From assembly GCA_004017275.1 (NCBI GenBank), contig SAKE01000004.1, positions 229,967-293,966 of the forward strand: a stretch of DNA of 64,000 bases, read 5' to 3'. Below, piece by piece: positions 28,283 through 37,887 of the stretch. The DNA comes from Mesorhizobium sp. (GTDB taxonomy: Bacteria; Pseudomonadota; Alphaproteobacteria; Rhizobiales; Rhizobiaceae). The position numbers were made by a program, and so were the translations under genes. Position 1 is the stretch's first letter. Each line of letters opens with the position of its first letter. Under the pieces are notes generated by a model, which saw only the letters and a program-made list of their open reading frames with translations, ran no database searches and was not told where the DNA came from.

Positions 28283-29632
28283 ATGCAATCGGAAATAGCT
28301 GTCAAACTCAGCGAGAACGTCCCACGCTACACCAGCTATCCGACGGCGCCGCATTTCCATTCGGGGATCGATGCTGCCATTTACCGTGGCTGGTTGGAGA
28401 CGCTGGAAAGCGGCGACGAAATCTCGCTGTACCTGCACATTCCTTACTGCGACAAGCTCTGCTGGTTCTGCGCCTGCCACACCAAGCAGACGCACCAATA
28501 TGAGCCGGTGGCCGCTTATCTGCGCTCGCTGAATGCCGAAATCGTCACGATTGCCGGTCTGCTGAGCGGCAAGGCACATGTCCGTGCAATCCACTTCGGT
28601 GGCGGTTCGCCAACTATTCTGAGGCCCGATGATATGGTTGCTCTTGGAGCGGCCTTGCGGGACAGCTTCGACTTTCTCCCGGATGCTACGGTCAGCATCG
28701 AAATCGAAACCAACGACATGGACAAGGCGCGCCTTGATGCACTTGCTCAAATCGGCGTAACCCGGGCGAGCCTCGGCGTGCAGGATTTCGATCCGCAAGT
28801 GCAAAAAGCAATTAATCGTGAGCAGAGTTTTTTGCAGACCAAGGCAGTCGTCGACGGGGTTCGTTCGCGGGGCGTCGAATCGGTCAATCTGGACCTGCTC
28901 TACGGGCTCCCGAATCAGACACGCGAGACGATCTGTTCCACGGTGGCGCAGGCACTGACCTTGGAGCCAGACCGGATGGCCCTGTTCGGCTACGCACATG
29001 TGCCCTGGTTCAAGAAGCATCAGACGATGATCGACGAGGCATGGCTGCCGAGTCCCACTGAGCGTTTCGCCCAATCTCAACTCGCGGCGCGGGCAATTGT
29101 CGCCAAGGGATATGAGGCAATAGGACTCGATCATTTCGCGAAGCCCGACGATGCGCTGGCCATAGCGGCCCGCGCAGGGGTTTTGCATCGCAATTTTCAG
29201 GGCTACACTGAGGATCGCTGCCCGACACTGATCGGACTTGGCCCTTCGTCCATCGGTCGTTTTCGCCAAGGCTACGTGCAAAACATGGCTTCGACTGCCG
29301 GGTACGGGCGCATGGTTGCGGATGGCGGGTTGGCTGCCGTCCGCGGCGTTGCCCTTTCCGACGACGATCGCGTCCGTGGCTGGATCATCGAGCGGCTGAT
29401 GTGTGATTTTGCCTTCTCGGCAGTCGATCTGGTGGAGCGGTTCGGCAAAGCCGGCGAGCAGCTCCTTCATCGCTCGAGGTCCATCGCACTCCACGATCCT
29501 GCCCGAGCGCTTGAATTCGATGGTGACAGTTTCCTCGTACGGACTGAAAGTCGCCCCTTCATTCGAACCATCGCGGCCAAGTTCGATACATATTTCAAAG
29601 GGGGAACGGCGAGGCACTCGGTGGCGGTCTGA
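28283..29632 (+). CDS. hemN: Oxygen-independent coproporphyrinogen III oxidase HemN
   Basis: 449 residues from the ATG at 28283; the frame is also open to 28199, but that would cover the FNR box. The radical SAM cluster motif is IPYCDKLCWFCACHTK (CxxxCxxC), with RYTSYPTAPHF at the N-terminus and IHFGGGSPTIL as the SAM-binding glycine motif. NLDLLYGLPNQT and CDFAFSAVDL are other family segments. The enzyme decarboxylates coproporphyrinogen III without oxygen, feeding heme to the cbb3 oxidase under the low-oxygen conditions in which fnrN is active. Confidence 0.96.
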   Translation: MQSEIAVKLSENVPRYTSYPTAPHFHSGIDAAIYRGWLETLESGDEISLYLHIPYCDKLCWFCACHTKQTHQYEPVAAYLRSLNAEIVTIAGLLSGKAHVRAIHFGGGSPTILRPDDMVALGAALRDSFDFLPDATVSIEIETNDMDKARLDALAQIGVTRASLGVQDFDPQVQKAINREQSFLQTKAVVDGVRSRGVESVNLDLLYGLPNQTRETICSTVAQALTLEPDRMALFGYAHVPWFKKHQTMIDEAWLPSPTERFAQSQLAARAIVAKGYEAIGLDHFAKPDDALAIAARAGVLHRNFQGYTEDRCPTLIGLGPSSIGRFRQGYVQNMASTAGYGRMVADGGLAAVRGVALSDDDRVRGWIIERLMCDFAFSAVDLVERFGKAGEQLLHRSRSIALHDPARALEFDGDSFLVRTESRPFIRTIAAKFDTYFKGGTARHSVAV

Positions 29633-29778
29633 GCAAAGCACAGTGCGCTCGCCGTTTGGTCGATCGGCGAACCAGCTGCGTTCGTTTTGACCGCTCATAG
29701 GCGACTACCGCATCAAATCGAAAATGCAAACTTAGGCTGTTGCGCGGTATCTCCTTCCACATCCTCTCTTGCGCATAC

Positions 29779-29871
29779 CTACATTCCAAGGGGTTTGATC
29801 CTATGCTTCGCGAGGAGCAGGTAGGTCGCGACAGCTAGGCAATGTTCCAGCTGCCCTAGCGGAGGAGTCAC
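29779..29871 (-). pseudogene. Small relic or mini-gene with CLAVATYL motif
   Basis: Thirty codons from a GTG overlapping the preceding gene's stop as GTGA. It reads TPPLGQLEHCLAVATYLLLA and then KHRIKPLGM. This matches the middle of the hypothetical protein at 12889-13224 (ATELECCLAVAAYLVIRHGD). It may be a truncated paralogue or a very small translated gene; only the shared segment supports it. Confidence 0.4.
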
Positions 29872-30110
29872 GATTTTCCGGCAAGCTCCGTCGGCAGACG
29901 TTCTTTTCTGGCCCTGGCAAAGGCTCGGTCGCCTTCCAGAAACGCCGCCAGCATGAAAGGGATGAGTTCTGCCACGGTTTCAGACTGACCATAGGTCTGA
30001 CGGTAAAGTGCAGCATACTCCTTGAGTGTTTGGCTCAGCTCCGCGCTGACGGTAATGGTGATCTTCGAAGCTGTTCGGTCCGGAAGTTTTCCAAGTTTCA
30101 GGTCAGCCAT
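29868..30110 (-). CDS. DUF2274 protein of the trb operon
   Basis: 80 residues. It starts MADLKLGKLPDRTASKITIT and contains ELSQTLKEYAALYRQTYG and LIPFMLAAFLEGDRAFARA, the typical DUF2274 sequence. Small proteins of this family regularly follow trbI in rhizobial trb-type conjugation operons; biochemical role unknown, though the shape resembles ribbon-helix-helix proteins. It begins 12 bp after the trbI stop and is the last gene of the operon. Confidence 0.85.
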   Translation of the reverse strand: MADLKLGKLPDRTASKITITVSAELSQTLKEYAALYRQTYGQSETVAELIPFMLAAFLEGDRAFARARKERLPTELAGKS

Positions 30111-30122
30111 GATAACTCCTGC

Positions 30123-31337
30123 TCAACTGGCGTATGGCCGCAGCACGATGTCCTTGTGCACGATGACGCGCAGTGGCCAACCTGGGCGGACGACGATGGT
30201 GGGCTGGATATTGAGGTTTTTTTCGGTGATGCGCTGGCCGGCTCGACTGGCGTTCTGCTGGGCTGATTCCCGGATCGCCTTGACCAGATCGCTCTCGTTT
30301 TCGCCGAGGCTGAATTCTGTGCCGACACCGAGCAATGTGGCAAGCGCCACTCCCTTGATCATCTGCCAAGTGTGGAAATCGACTTTGTCTTCCAGCCCTG
30401 CGTAGCCGGCGGTGTCGCTCGCGGGCAGATTGTCGATTTCGGCCGACGAGCCGTCGGGCAGCAGAATGCGCTGCCAGACCAGCAGCGCTCGCTTTTGCCC
30501 GAACGCGACGACGCTGTCGTAGACGCCGATAAGACGTGAGCCCTGCGGAATCAGCAATATGTTGCCCGTGACCGTGTCGTGCACATTTTCGGTGACTTGC
30601 GCGACGACAAGGCCCGGCAAATCGGAATTGATGCCGGTGATCAGGCTGGCGGCAATCACGCTGCCAGCCATCAGTTGATATGGCGAGATCGGCGTCTGAA
30701 GCGCATGCGGATTGTAGATCCCGCCAGTGCTCCGCTGGCTGAGAAAATCAAGCTTTCGCTGCTGATTGTTCTGGTCGCCTTCCGCCGCCGCCACCGAGGC
30801 TGACGCGCGTCCTGCTTCGGATTGGGGAAGCGCCTCAAATGGATGCTGAGCAGTTTGCACGCTCTCTCCGACATCTGTCTGTTGAGCTCGATTTTCGACG
30901 CGGAAAAGCACCCGCGATTCACGCGCTTCGATCGCCTGCTGCGCTAGACGCTGCTCCTCGGCCGAGATGTCTTGGCCCGGCACGATGCCGAGCTGGCGCT
31001 GCCGCTCGAGGATGGGGCGGCCGAGGTCGCCCGGCAAAGGTAGCCCAAGGACGGGAGGCTTTGGCTTCATGCCGGAATAGTCATGGGGAAGCGTATCGAG
31101 TCCCTCGGCGGTTGGTTTGCGCTCAGTGTTGTAGAGATCTTCCGCCTGATCCCTGATGCGAAGGGCCGGCCCCTGGAGGGCGATCATGGTAACGCCGAAG
31201 ACAGCGCCGGATCCGAGCGCTGCGATAGCGATGATCACACCGCGCCTGAACCGCACCACGCGGCGGGGAGAGGCCCGAAGCTGCAGTTCCTCGGGATCCA
31301 GTTTCGGCGGGATGCCAGAGCGGGAATTTTCGATCAT
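30123..31337 (-). CDS. trbI: Conjugal transfer protein TrbI (VirB10 family)
   Basis: 404 residues. One membrane segment (GVIIAIAALGSGAVFGVTMI, about residues 32-52) follows a short cytoplasmic tail, then a proline-rich linker (MKPKPPVLGLPLPGDLGRP), then the periplasmic VirB10 domain with ISPYQLMAGSVIAASLITGI and LLIPQGSRLIGVYDS. VirB10/TrbI bridges inner and outer membranes and gates DNA export. It overlaps trbG by 4 bp. Confidence 0.95.
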   Translation of the reverse strand: MIENSRSGIPPKLDPEELQLRASPRRVVRFRRGVIIAIAALGSGAVFGVTMIALQGPALRIRDQAEDLYNTERKPTAEGLDTLPHDYSGMKPKPPVLGLPLPGDLGRPILERQRQLGIVPGQDISAEEQRLAQQAIEARESRVLFRVENRAQQTDVGESVQTAQHPFEALPQSEAGRASASVAAAEGDQNNQQRKLDFLSQRSTGGIYNPHALQTPISPYQLMAGSVIAASLITGINSDLPGLVVAQVTENVHDTVTGNILLIPQGSRLIGVYDSVVAFGQKRALLVWQRILLPDGSSAEIDNLPASDTAGYAGLEDKVDFHTWQMIKGVALATLLGVGTEFSLGENESDLVKAIRESAQQNASRAGQRITEKNLNIQPTIVVRPGWPLRVIVHKDIVLRPYAS

Positions 31338-32371
31338 GAGCCCTCACCTCGCCGGCTGCCGCGAAAGAGCGAGATCCGCCGTTGCGGTTGCCTGCCGTCA
31401 ATCCTGCTGATGCGGATCACCTGCTGCCGCTTGGTGCCGAGGCGAAGTTCGGCCGCGGCGAAGAGCCGATCGACGATGTAATAGTTGCCGCGCACGCGAT
31501 AGTTGACGAGCTCGCTGCTCCCATCTGCGCCGACGATGAAGAGTGGTGGCGCCTCGCCCTGATCTATGCGACGAGGGAACTCAATATAGACCTTGCTGCC
31601 GTCGTCGAAGGCTCGCGTCGGTCTCCAGGGCGGTGTGTCGCCACTGATTGAGTAGCGAAAGCGAAGGTTTTCGAGCGCGATGTTCGACGCGACCGGTGTA
31701 ACTGCCTCGGCTTGAGCATTGCGCTGGCGAAGCGCGATGATCTGGTCTTGGCTGTAGGTCCAGGAGATTGCCGCCATTGCGGTCTTCTCGGTGCTTTGAA
31801 GCTGCAAATGATAGGTCCGCCGGTCCGTCGTAATGACGACATTGGTGGCAAGACCCGGCGCGAAGGGTTTTACCAGAACATGGGTGCGCTGATTGTCACC
31901 GGTGCCGCTTGCGGTATCGCCAATGACCCAGCGCACGGTGTCGCCAGCCGACACGGCGGTTAGTTTCTCGCCCGGCTGCAGAGCGATGTCGGTCACGCGC
32001 TCCGGCGCGGCATAGAGTTGATAAAGCGCGCCATCGGTGAAGGGGTAGACTTGCACTGCATTAACATACCCGTACTTGGTGGGTTGCTGGGTCGCGGCTT
32101 TGTTGGCATCAGCGACGCGTTCTTCAGGAGGGCGCTTGTCCTCGGCCTTGCCGGGCTCGGGCTGCATTTGGCCAGGCAGCGGCAGTGGTTTTGGCACCTC
32201 GACAATTCTAATCGGCCTCTCCGGCGCTTTTTCGATCGCGGCCGGTTTGAAGTCGGCAGCGTCATAGGAAATCTCAGGCGGCGGCACCTTCTTCGATGCA
32301 CAAGCGGAAACGACCGCTGCCGACACCGATAGGATCAGCACGGCACGAATCGGTGACATTTTACCTTTCAT
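31334..32371 (-). CDS. trbG: Conjugal transfer protein TrbG (VirB9 family)
   Basis: 345 residues from the ATG at 32371. The N-terminal signal sequence contains a lipobox-like SAAVVSACAS, suggesting a lipoprotein or a cleaved precursor. The VirB9 domains follow, with IALQPGEKLTAVSAGDTVRW, VVITTDRRTYHLQL and AISWTY. The C-terminal part has YFEFPRR-like IEFPRRIDQGEAPPLF. It forms part of the outer-membrane core complex with TrbI. It overlaps the end of trbF by 11 bp. Confidence 0.94.
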   Translation of the reverse strand: MKGKMSPIRAVLILSVSAAVVSACASKKVPPPEISYDAADFKPAAIEKAPERPIRIVEVPKPLPLPGQMQPEPGKAEDKRPPEERVADANKAATQQPTKYGYVNAVQVYPFTDGALYQLYAAPERVTDIALQPGEKLTAVSAGDTVRWVIGDTASGTGDNQRTHVLVKPFAPGLATNVVITTDRRTYHLQLQSTEKTAMAAISWTYSQDQIIALRQRNAQAEAVTPVASNIALENLRFRYSISGDTPPWRPTRAFDDGSKVYIEFPRRIDQGEAPPLFIVGADGSSELVNYRVRGNYYIVDRLFAAAELRLGTKRQQVIRISRIDGRQPQRRISLFRGSRRGEGS

Positions 32372-33092
32372 TGGTGGACTCCGTCGGAGAAAGGGGGGCT
32401 GGGACGGCGCTGTCGAGCTCGCGTGACCAGTCAATGGCATTGATGAAGACGCCGAGCGGATTCTTGCGCAGCTGATCCGTATTGCTTGGCGAGCGGATCA
32501 CGATCGTGAGGATCGCAGTCCAGCGCATCGTGCTGGCAAGGCTTCCGCGCTCAAACACCTGCTCGGTCCATTTGACCTGGAATGAACTTTCGGAGGCTCT
32601 GACCACGCTGGTGACCTGTACCGAAACACTGCGCGTTCCGATCTGACCGAAGGGGTCGTTCGCCTTGGCGTATTCGTTGAGGAAGAGCGCTGCGCGATCG
32701 CTAGCAAAGTCGTACGCTGCCAACCAGTTCTGCCGAACCAAAACCGGATCGGTGGAAACGGAACGGACATTCTGGATGAAGCGGCCGAGATGCCAGGCGA
32801 TCTGAGCATCCGAGGGCTCATAATTCCGGACCGCCGGCGCGACGGCGCGCGTCTCGCCGAAGCCATCGACCTCGACGACATAAGGCACGACACGGCTTTG
32901 CATCGACTGCCATACGAGTCCGCCGGAAAGCCCGGTCGCCAAGGCCAGGCAGCCAAGGGCCATGATCCGCCAGTTCCTGGCCTGCAGTCGAGATGAGCCG
33001 ATGCGCTCGTCCCACAGTTGGGCGGCTTTTTGATACGGCGTGACCGGTTCGGGTGTTTTGCCGTAACGGTGCACGGGTCGCTTGAAGAGCAT
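32361..33092 (-). CDS. trbF: Conjugal transfer protein TrbF (VirB8 family)
   Basis: 243 residues. It begins MLFKRPVHRYGKTPEPVTPY, followed by AQLWDERIGSSRLQARNWR, one membrane segment (GCLALATGLSGGLVWQSM) and a periplasmic VirB8 fold with VVPYVVEVDGFGETRAV. VirB8-type proteins nucleate assembly of the secretion channel. It lies directly after trbL with no gap. Confidence 0.95.
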   Translation of the reverse strand: MLFKRPVHRYGKTPEPVTPYQKAAQLWDERIGSSRLQARNWRIMALGCLALATGLSGGLVWQSMQSRVVPYVVEVDGFGETRAVAPAVRNYEPSDAQIAWHLGRFIQNVRSVSTDPVLVRQNWLAAYDFASDRAALFLNEYAKANDPFGQIGTRSVSVQVTSVVRASESSFQVKWTEQVFERGSLASTMRWTAILTIVIRSPSNTDQLRKNPLGVFINAIDWSRELDSAVPAPLSPTESTNER

Positions 33093-34415
33093 CTAGTCAT
33101 CCTTGTCGTTGAGAGAGGGGTTGGCGCTGCCTCCCGGCCGGTCTCCGTCTCGGACAGCTTGCATGGCAGCGTGGCGATTTGCCCGGGCGGTCTGTTCAGA
33201 ACGTAGGCGCCTTGCCCACGTCGGCGCCGAAACAGTGGCCGAACCGGCAGAGCGTTCGGTCATTGACGCTGTCGGCGCGCCGCCGGTCGCGGTCCACGCG
33301 GCATCGCGCCCGGCATCGGCGTTGCGCCCAACACTTGCAGTGGCGGATCGCGCTATGCGTATAGCGGCGCCGCCAGCTGCACTGGTTACACCATGCATTC
33401 CAGCAGCCACACCGGAGAGGCCAGCGTCGGGCGAGGTTGCGCGCCCGATCTGCCATGACGTGGAAGCAGCCGATCCCATTGTTGTGCCGGCTCGGATGGC
33501 GGCGAGACCGCCGCTGGTTGCCATACGCGCGCCAGCAAATGCTGTGCCTCCAGCAACGAGTGATACACCCGCTGCCGCCGCGGTCGTGCCGAGGGCGGCG
33601 CCCGCCCCAAGCTGCGGTGCGCCTGAGACAAGACCCGACGCGATCCCCGGCCCAAAAATGCCAAGGCCAAGCAGTGCCAGTGCGCCCAGTACCTGGGACA
33701 TGGCACCGGCAAGATCCGGCTCCTTGCCTTGCAATGCGGAAGCGAACTCCCCGAAGAGCGTGGAGCCGATACCGACAATGACGGCGAGCACCATCACCTT
33801 GATGCCTGACGAGATAACATGGCCGAGCACGCGTTCGGCCAGGAACGCTGAACGGTTCCAAAGTGCGAATGGAACCAAAACAAAACCTGCCAGCGTGGTG
33901 AGCTTGAACTCTAGGATGGTGATGAAAAGCTGGATGGAAAGGATGAAGAAGGCGATGATAACCAGGAACCAGGCCATCAGCAGCACGAAGATGGTCAGTG
34001 CGTTGCCGAAGATTTCCGGGAAGCCCAGGAGCTGACTGGCTTGGTCAAGCATTGGCCAAGCACCTTCGAAACCGGTCGCGGCAATGCGGCCCGGGCGCAA
34101 GAGATTGTCTGCCGACAGATTGCCGGCCGACGCCTTAATCCCGAGACCGGCAAAAGAACGATAAACGATATCGGCGAGGTTCTTGAAATTGTTCAGAATG
34201 AAGGCGAAGACGCCAACATAGAGCACCTTGCGGACAAGCCGGCCGAGAACGCTGGTTTCGTCGCCGAGCGCCCACGCCAGGCCGGCAAGTGTGATGTCAA
34301 TGCCGATCAGAATGGTAGTGAGGAAGGCGAGGTCGCCCGATAGCAGACCGAACCCGCTGTCGATGTAGCGGATGAAGGTCTCCATGAAGCGATCGATGAC
34401 GCCAAGGTCGTTCAT
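33093..34415 (-). CDS. trbL: Conjugal transfer protein TrbL (VirB6 family)
   Basis: 440 residues. The N-terminal two thirds hold six or more membrane segments (ILIGIDITLAGLAWALG, GVFAFILNNF, FILSIQLFITILEF, VLGALALLGLGIFGPG). The last 150 residues are Ala/Gly/Ser/Thr-rich and probably disordered, as is usual for TrbL. It is the polytopic inner-membrane channel component. It is 33 bp downstream of trbJ. Confidence 0.94.
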   Translation of the reverse strand: MNDLGVIDRFMETFIRYIDSGFGLLSGDLAFLTTILIGIDITLAGLAWALGDETSVLGRLVRKVLYVGVFAFILNNFKNLADIVYRSFAGLGIKASAGNLSADNLLRPGRIAATGFEGAWPMLDQASQLLGFPEIFGNALTIFVLLMAWFLVIIAFFILSIQLFITILEFKLTTLAGFVLVPFALWNRSAFLAERVLGHVISSGIKVMVLAVIVGIGSTLFGEFASALQGKEPDLAGAMSQVLGALALLGLGIFGPGIASGLVSGAPQLGAGAALGTTAAAAGVSLVAGGTAFAGARMATSGGLAAIRAGTTMGSAASTSWQIGRATSPDAGLSGVAAGMHGVTSAAGGAAIRIARSATASVGRNADAGRDAAWTATGGAPTASMTERSAGSATVSAPTWARRLRSEQTARANRHAAMQAVRDGDRPGGSANPSLNDKDD

Positions 34416-34448
34416 GCCGCTGCCTTTCTCGTCGTGATGAACTCGTGA

Positions 34449-35174
34449 TTAATTGCCGGGATAAGCCGAGCCGGTACCCAAGAACCGCTTCGTCATCTCG
34501 CGGGCGGCTTCGTCTGACTGGGCCTTGCGGGCGGCATCCTCGGCCTCAGCTCGAAACTGCGTTGCGAGCAGCGTCTGGATCTGCATCTGCTGTTTTGTCG
34601 AAAGCGCCATCAGCTGGTTGGTGGCCTGGCTTGCCTGAAGCGCACCGGCCGCCCCTTGGCTGCGGTTGACGAGATCGGCGAGCAGATCGCCGTCGGCGCG
34701 GACGTTCTCGACGATTTGCGACTGGACACCCATGGTCTGGCGGAACGCCTGCATGGCGGTTTGCCAACGCTCCCGCGCAGCACTCGCCACATCGCTGACT
34801 TTGATCGTGGCGTCGTAGCTTTCCGGATATTGGCTGCGCCACTGGTCTTGAAGCTTGCCCAGATCAAAGCTGAGGCCACTCGCCTGGTCCATCAAGCCGT
34901 CGATGCGATGGAGCGAACCGGTGAGTTGGCCAACGGAAGAGAAATCCAGACGCTGAAGATTGCGCGCCATGTTCTGCAGCATGGTCGCCTGATTCTGCAG
35001 CGACTGGATTTGGTTGTTGATCTGCTCCAATGCGCGCGCGGCCGTCAGCACGTTCTGCGCATAATTGGACGGATCGAACACGATAAGGGCGTACGCGGGC
35101 TGCACATAGTCGGCCATAGGCTTGGCGATCAGGGAAACGGTGATCAGGCCGGAGAGAAGGCGTCGCCGCATCAT
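34449..35174 (-). CDS. trbJ: Conjugal transfer protein TrbJ (VirB5 family)
   Basis: 241 residues from the ATG at 35174, overlapping the trbE stop as ATGA; a second ATG follows at once. A signal peptide (LLSGLITVSLIAKPMADYVQ) precedes a helical coiled-coil region with VFDPSNYAQNVLTAARALEQ and NQIQSLQNQATMLQNMARNL, the TrbJ signature. VirB5-like proteins act at the pilus tip or in mating-pair contact. The longer frame to 35333 is a shadow in trbE. Confidence 0.94.
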   Translation of the reverse strand: MMRRRLLSGLITVSLIAKPMADYVQPAYALIVFDPSNYAQNVLTAARALEQINNQIQSLQNQATMLQNMARNLQRLDFSSVGQLTGSLHRIDGLMDQASGLSFDLGKLQDQWRSQYPESYDATIKVSDVASAARERWQTAMQAFRQTMGVQSQIVENVRADGDLLADLVNRSQGAAGALQASQATNQLMALSTKQQMQIQTLLATQFRAEAEDAARKAQSDEAAREMTKRFLGTGSAYPGN

Positions 35175-37621
35175 GAGAATTGCTCCTTGTCTGGTTGAGG
35201 GAATTGCTTGAGAAGTTCGCCGGCCCAATCGAGGCCGCGCGCGATCAGGAACTGCGAGGCAAAGCTGCCTTGCCCGTCTTCGGACATGATCCTGTCGATC
35301 AGAGTCTGCGTGGCCGGATCGGAAGCACCGCAAAGCGCAAGAGCGATGGGGCCAAGCTCGAGCTCGAACAGACGGTTGCCGCGGCGCGATTGCAGATAAT
35401 ACTGACGCTTCGGCGTGGCGCGGGCGATCAATTCGATCTGCCGCTCGCTTAAACCGAAGCGCTCGTAGGCTGTGCGCGCCTGGGGTTCCACGGCACGATC
35501 ATTGGGAAGGAAAATGCGCTGCGGGCAGCTTTCGATGATTGCCGGCGCTATGCCAGAGCCCGCGATATCAGCCAGCGACTGCGTAGCGAAGACAACCGAC
35601 ACGTTCTTCTTTCGCAGCACCTTCAGCCATTCGCGGATGCGGGCGGCGAACAGCGGATTGTCGAGATAGACCCACGCCTCGTCGAGCATGATCAGCGTGG
35701 GCCGTCCGTCGAACCGTTCCTCAAGTCGCTGGAACAGATAGGTAAGCACCGGCAGCAAAGCGCCTTGGCTGTGCATTAACTCCTCGGTCTCGAAACACTG
35801 CACATCCGACAAGGCCAGCCCATCATGATCGGCATCGAGCAGGCGGCCGAAGGGACCGTCGAGCGTGTAGGGCATCAATGCGGTCTTCAGCGCATTGGAT
35901 TGAAGCAGGACCGAAAGACCGGTCAGTGTGCGTTCCTGCGCCGGCGCGGTGGCAAGGCTGGCCAGCGCTGACCAAATAGCCTCCTTCACCTCCGGCGTGA
36001 CGGTGACGTTCTCGTGGGCAACAAGGCTGGCGATCCATTCGGCCGCCCAGCTTCGGCTAGCCTGGTCGTTGATGCTGCGCAGTGGCTGAAAGGCAAGGGA
36101 ACCGTCCGCTCCTAGCGCGTGGTGTTCTCCACCCATGGCAAGTGTTGCAGCACGGGCCGAATTGCCTTTGTCGAAGACATAAACCTGGGCGCCGGCATAG
36201 CGCCTGAACTGCAGAGCAATCAGAGCAAGCAGAACCGACTTGCCGGCGCCGGTCGGACCAACAACCAGCATGTGGCCGACATCTTCGACGTGGGTGGAAA
36301 GCCGAAACGGTGTCGACCCACTGGTCTCGGCAACGAAAAGCGGTGGCGCTTCGGTTTGGGTGACTTTCGCGAGATGCTCGTTTGTCGCAGGACCGGCCCA
36401 AACCGACGACAGCGGCATGAGATGGGCAAGGTTCAATGTATGAACGAGCGGTTGGCGAACGTTAGCGTAGACATGGCCAGGCAATGAGCCGAGCCAAGCC
36501 TCGACCGCATTGACGCCTTCTCGGATCGTGGTGAAGCCGAGCCCATTGATGATGCGCTCGACCGCGCGAAGCTTCTCTGCAGCGGCTTGGCGATCCTCGC
36601 CCCACACCGTCACGGTGGTGGTGAGATAGCCGAAACTCACATGATCACCGCCCAATGCCTGAAGGGCTTCGTCGGCATCGAGCGCCTTGTTGTCGGCATC
36701 GTTATCGACAAGCGGGACCGGCTCGTTGGTAATGACCTCGCGTAGGATTGCCACGATCGATTTGCGCTTGGCAAACCACTGCCGGCGCAATCGCGTCAGC
36801 GTCTTCGTGGCTTCCGTTTTCTCGAGCGGAATGAAGCGCGTCATCCAGCGATAGGCGAAATCCTGATGATTGAGGGTATCGAGGATTCCGGGCCGGGTGA
36901 GGTTCGGAAAGCCGAGGATGGTCAGTGTGCGAAGATGCTGCTCACCCAGCATCGGCTCCAGGCCACCGGTAAGCGGCGCATCGACCAGGATTGCATCCAG
37001 ATATATCGGCGTTTCCGGGGCCATGATAGGATGGCGACGAGGCGAAATCGTGCCGTGGAGGTAGGTCAACGTCTGAGCATCATCGAGGACGCGTACTTCG
37101 GACATGAAACCCGAGAAGAGATCGAGCACGCGGTTGGTCTCGTCACGGAACCTCGCCAGATCCTGGCGCCAGTCTCTTTCTCCTCGGGAATAATGAGAGT
37201 CGACGAGCGCGCTTTCTGCGCGCGCCTGGGCGTCCGGCGGTGGCATAAACACCAAGGTCAGATGATAGCGGCTCTCGTAGTGCGCTACCTTCCCCTCGAA
37301 AGCAGCGCGGCGTTCTTCGTCGACCAGCCACGACGCGGCGTCAGGAAAATGCGAGTTCGGATAGCCCAGCGCTTCTGTGCGCTCGGCCTCAAAGAACAAT
37401 GCCCAGCCAGAGCCAAGGCGTCTGAGAGCATTGTTCGCCCGGGCGCAAATGCCGACGAGTTCAGCCTCCGTCGCACTTTCGAGATCCGGGCCGCGGAACC
37501 GCAACGTCCGCTGAAAGCTGCCGTCCTTGTTGAGCACGATGCCGGGCGCCACCAAGGCAGCCCAGGGTAGATGGTCGGCAAGCCGGTCGGCTTTGCTTCG
37601 ATATTCCGAAAGGTTCAGCAT
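35171..37621 (-). CDS. trbE: Conjugal transfer ATPase TrbE (VirB4 family)
   Basis: 816 residues from the ATG at 37621. The N-terminal CagE/VirB4 domain is followed by the ATPase domain with Walker A VVGPTGAGKSVLL, Walker B TLIMLDEAWVYLDN and the sensor VVFATQSLADIA. VirB4 ATPases power pilus assembly and substrate transfer. The start overlaps trbD by 7 bp, consistent with tight coupling. Full length and no lesions seen. Confidence 0.96.
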   Translation of the reverse strand: MLNLSEYRSKADRLADHLPWAALVAPGIVLNKDGSFQRTLRFRGPDLESATEAELVGICARANNALRRLGSGWALFFEAERTEALGYPNSHFPDAASWLVDEERRAAFEGKVAHYESRYHLTLVFMPPPDAQARAESALVDSHYSRGERDWRQDLARFRDETNRVLDLFSGFMSEVRVLDDAQTLTYLHGTISPRRHPIMAPETPIYLDAILVDAPLTGGLEPMLGEQHLRTLTILGFPNLTRPGILDTLNHQDFAYRWMTRFIPLEKTEATKTLTRLRRQWFAKRKSIVAILREVITNEPVPLVDNDADNKALDADEALQALGGDHVSFGYLTTTVTVWGEDRQAAAEKLRAVERIINGLGFTTIREGVNAVEAWLGSLPGHVYANVRQPLVHTLNLAHLMPLSSVWAGPATNEHLAKVTQTEAPPLFVAETSGSTPFRLSTHVEDVGHMLVVGPTGAGKSVLLALIALQFRRYAGAQVYVFDKGNSARAATLAMGGEHHALGADGSLAFQPLRSINDQASRSWAAEWIASLVAHENVTVTPEVKEAIWSALASLATAPAQERTLTGLSVLLQSNALKTALMPYTLDGPFGRLLDADHDGLALSDVQCFETEELMHSQGALLPVLTYLFQRLEERFDGRPTLIMLDEAWVYLDNPLFAARIREWLKVLRKKNVSVVFATQSLADIAGSGIAPAIIESCPQRIFLPNDRAVEPQARTAYERFGLSERQIELIARATPKRQYYLQSRRGNRLFELELGPIALALCGASDPATQTLIDRIMSEDGQGSFASQFLIARGLDWAGELLKQFPQPDKEQFS

Positions 37622-37887
37622 GCAAGCCACCCCTTCAGACGTAGGTGGCGCACAAGCACGCTGGCGAAGTCCGGATCGCGTCTTGCGGCAAACACCGCTA
37701 ACGAGTGGCCTGCGATCCAAAGCACCAGACCAGCAATCCATTGCTGCAAGCCGAAGCCAATGGCCGCGGCCACTGTACCGTTGAGGATCGCCACCGCGCG
37801 CGGAGCCCCGCCGAGCAGGATCGGCTCGGTCAGCGCCCGGTGGACCGGTACTGCGAAGCCCTCGATATGCTGCTCCCCGGCGGCCAT
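37615..37887 (-). CDS. trbD: Conjugal transfer protein TrbD (VirB3 family)
   Basis: 90 residues from the ATG at 37887 (TGATG overlap with trbC). It reads EGFAVPVHRALTEPILLGGA followed by two membrane segments (ILNGTVAAAIGFGLQQWI and LVLWIAGHSLAVFAARRDP), the classic VirB3/TrbD profile. It lies between trbC and trbE as expected. Confidence 0.93.
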   Translation of the reverse strand: MAAGEQHIEGFAVPVHRALTEPILLGGAPRAVAILNGTVAAAIGFGLQQWIAGLVLWIAGHSLAVFAARRDPDFASVLVRHLRLKGWLAC

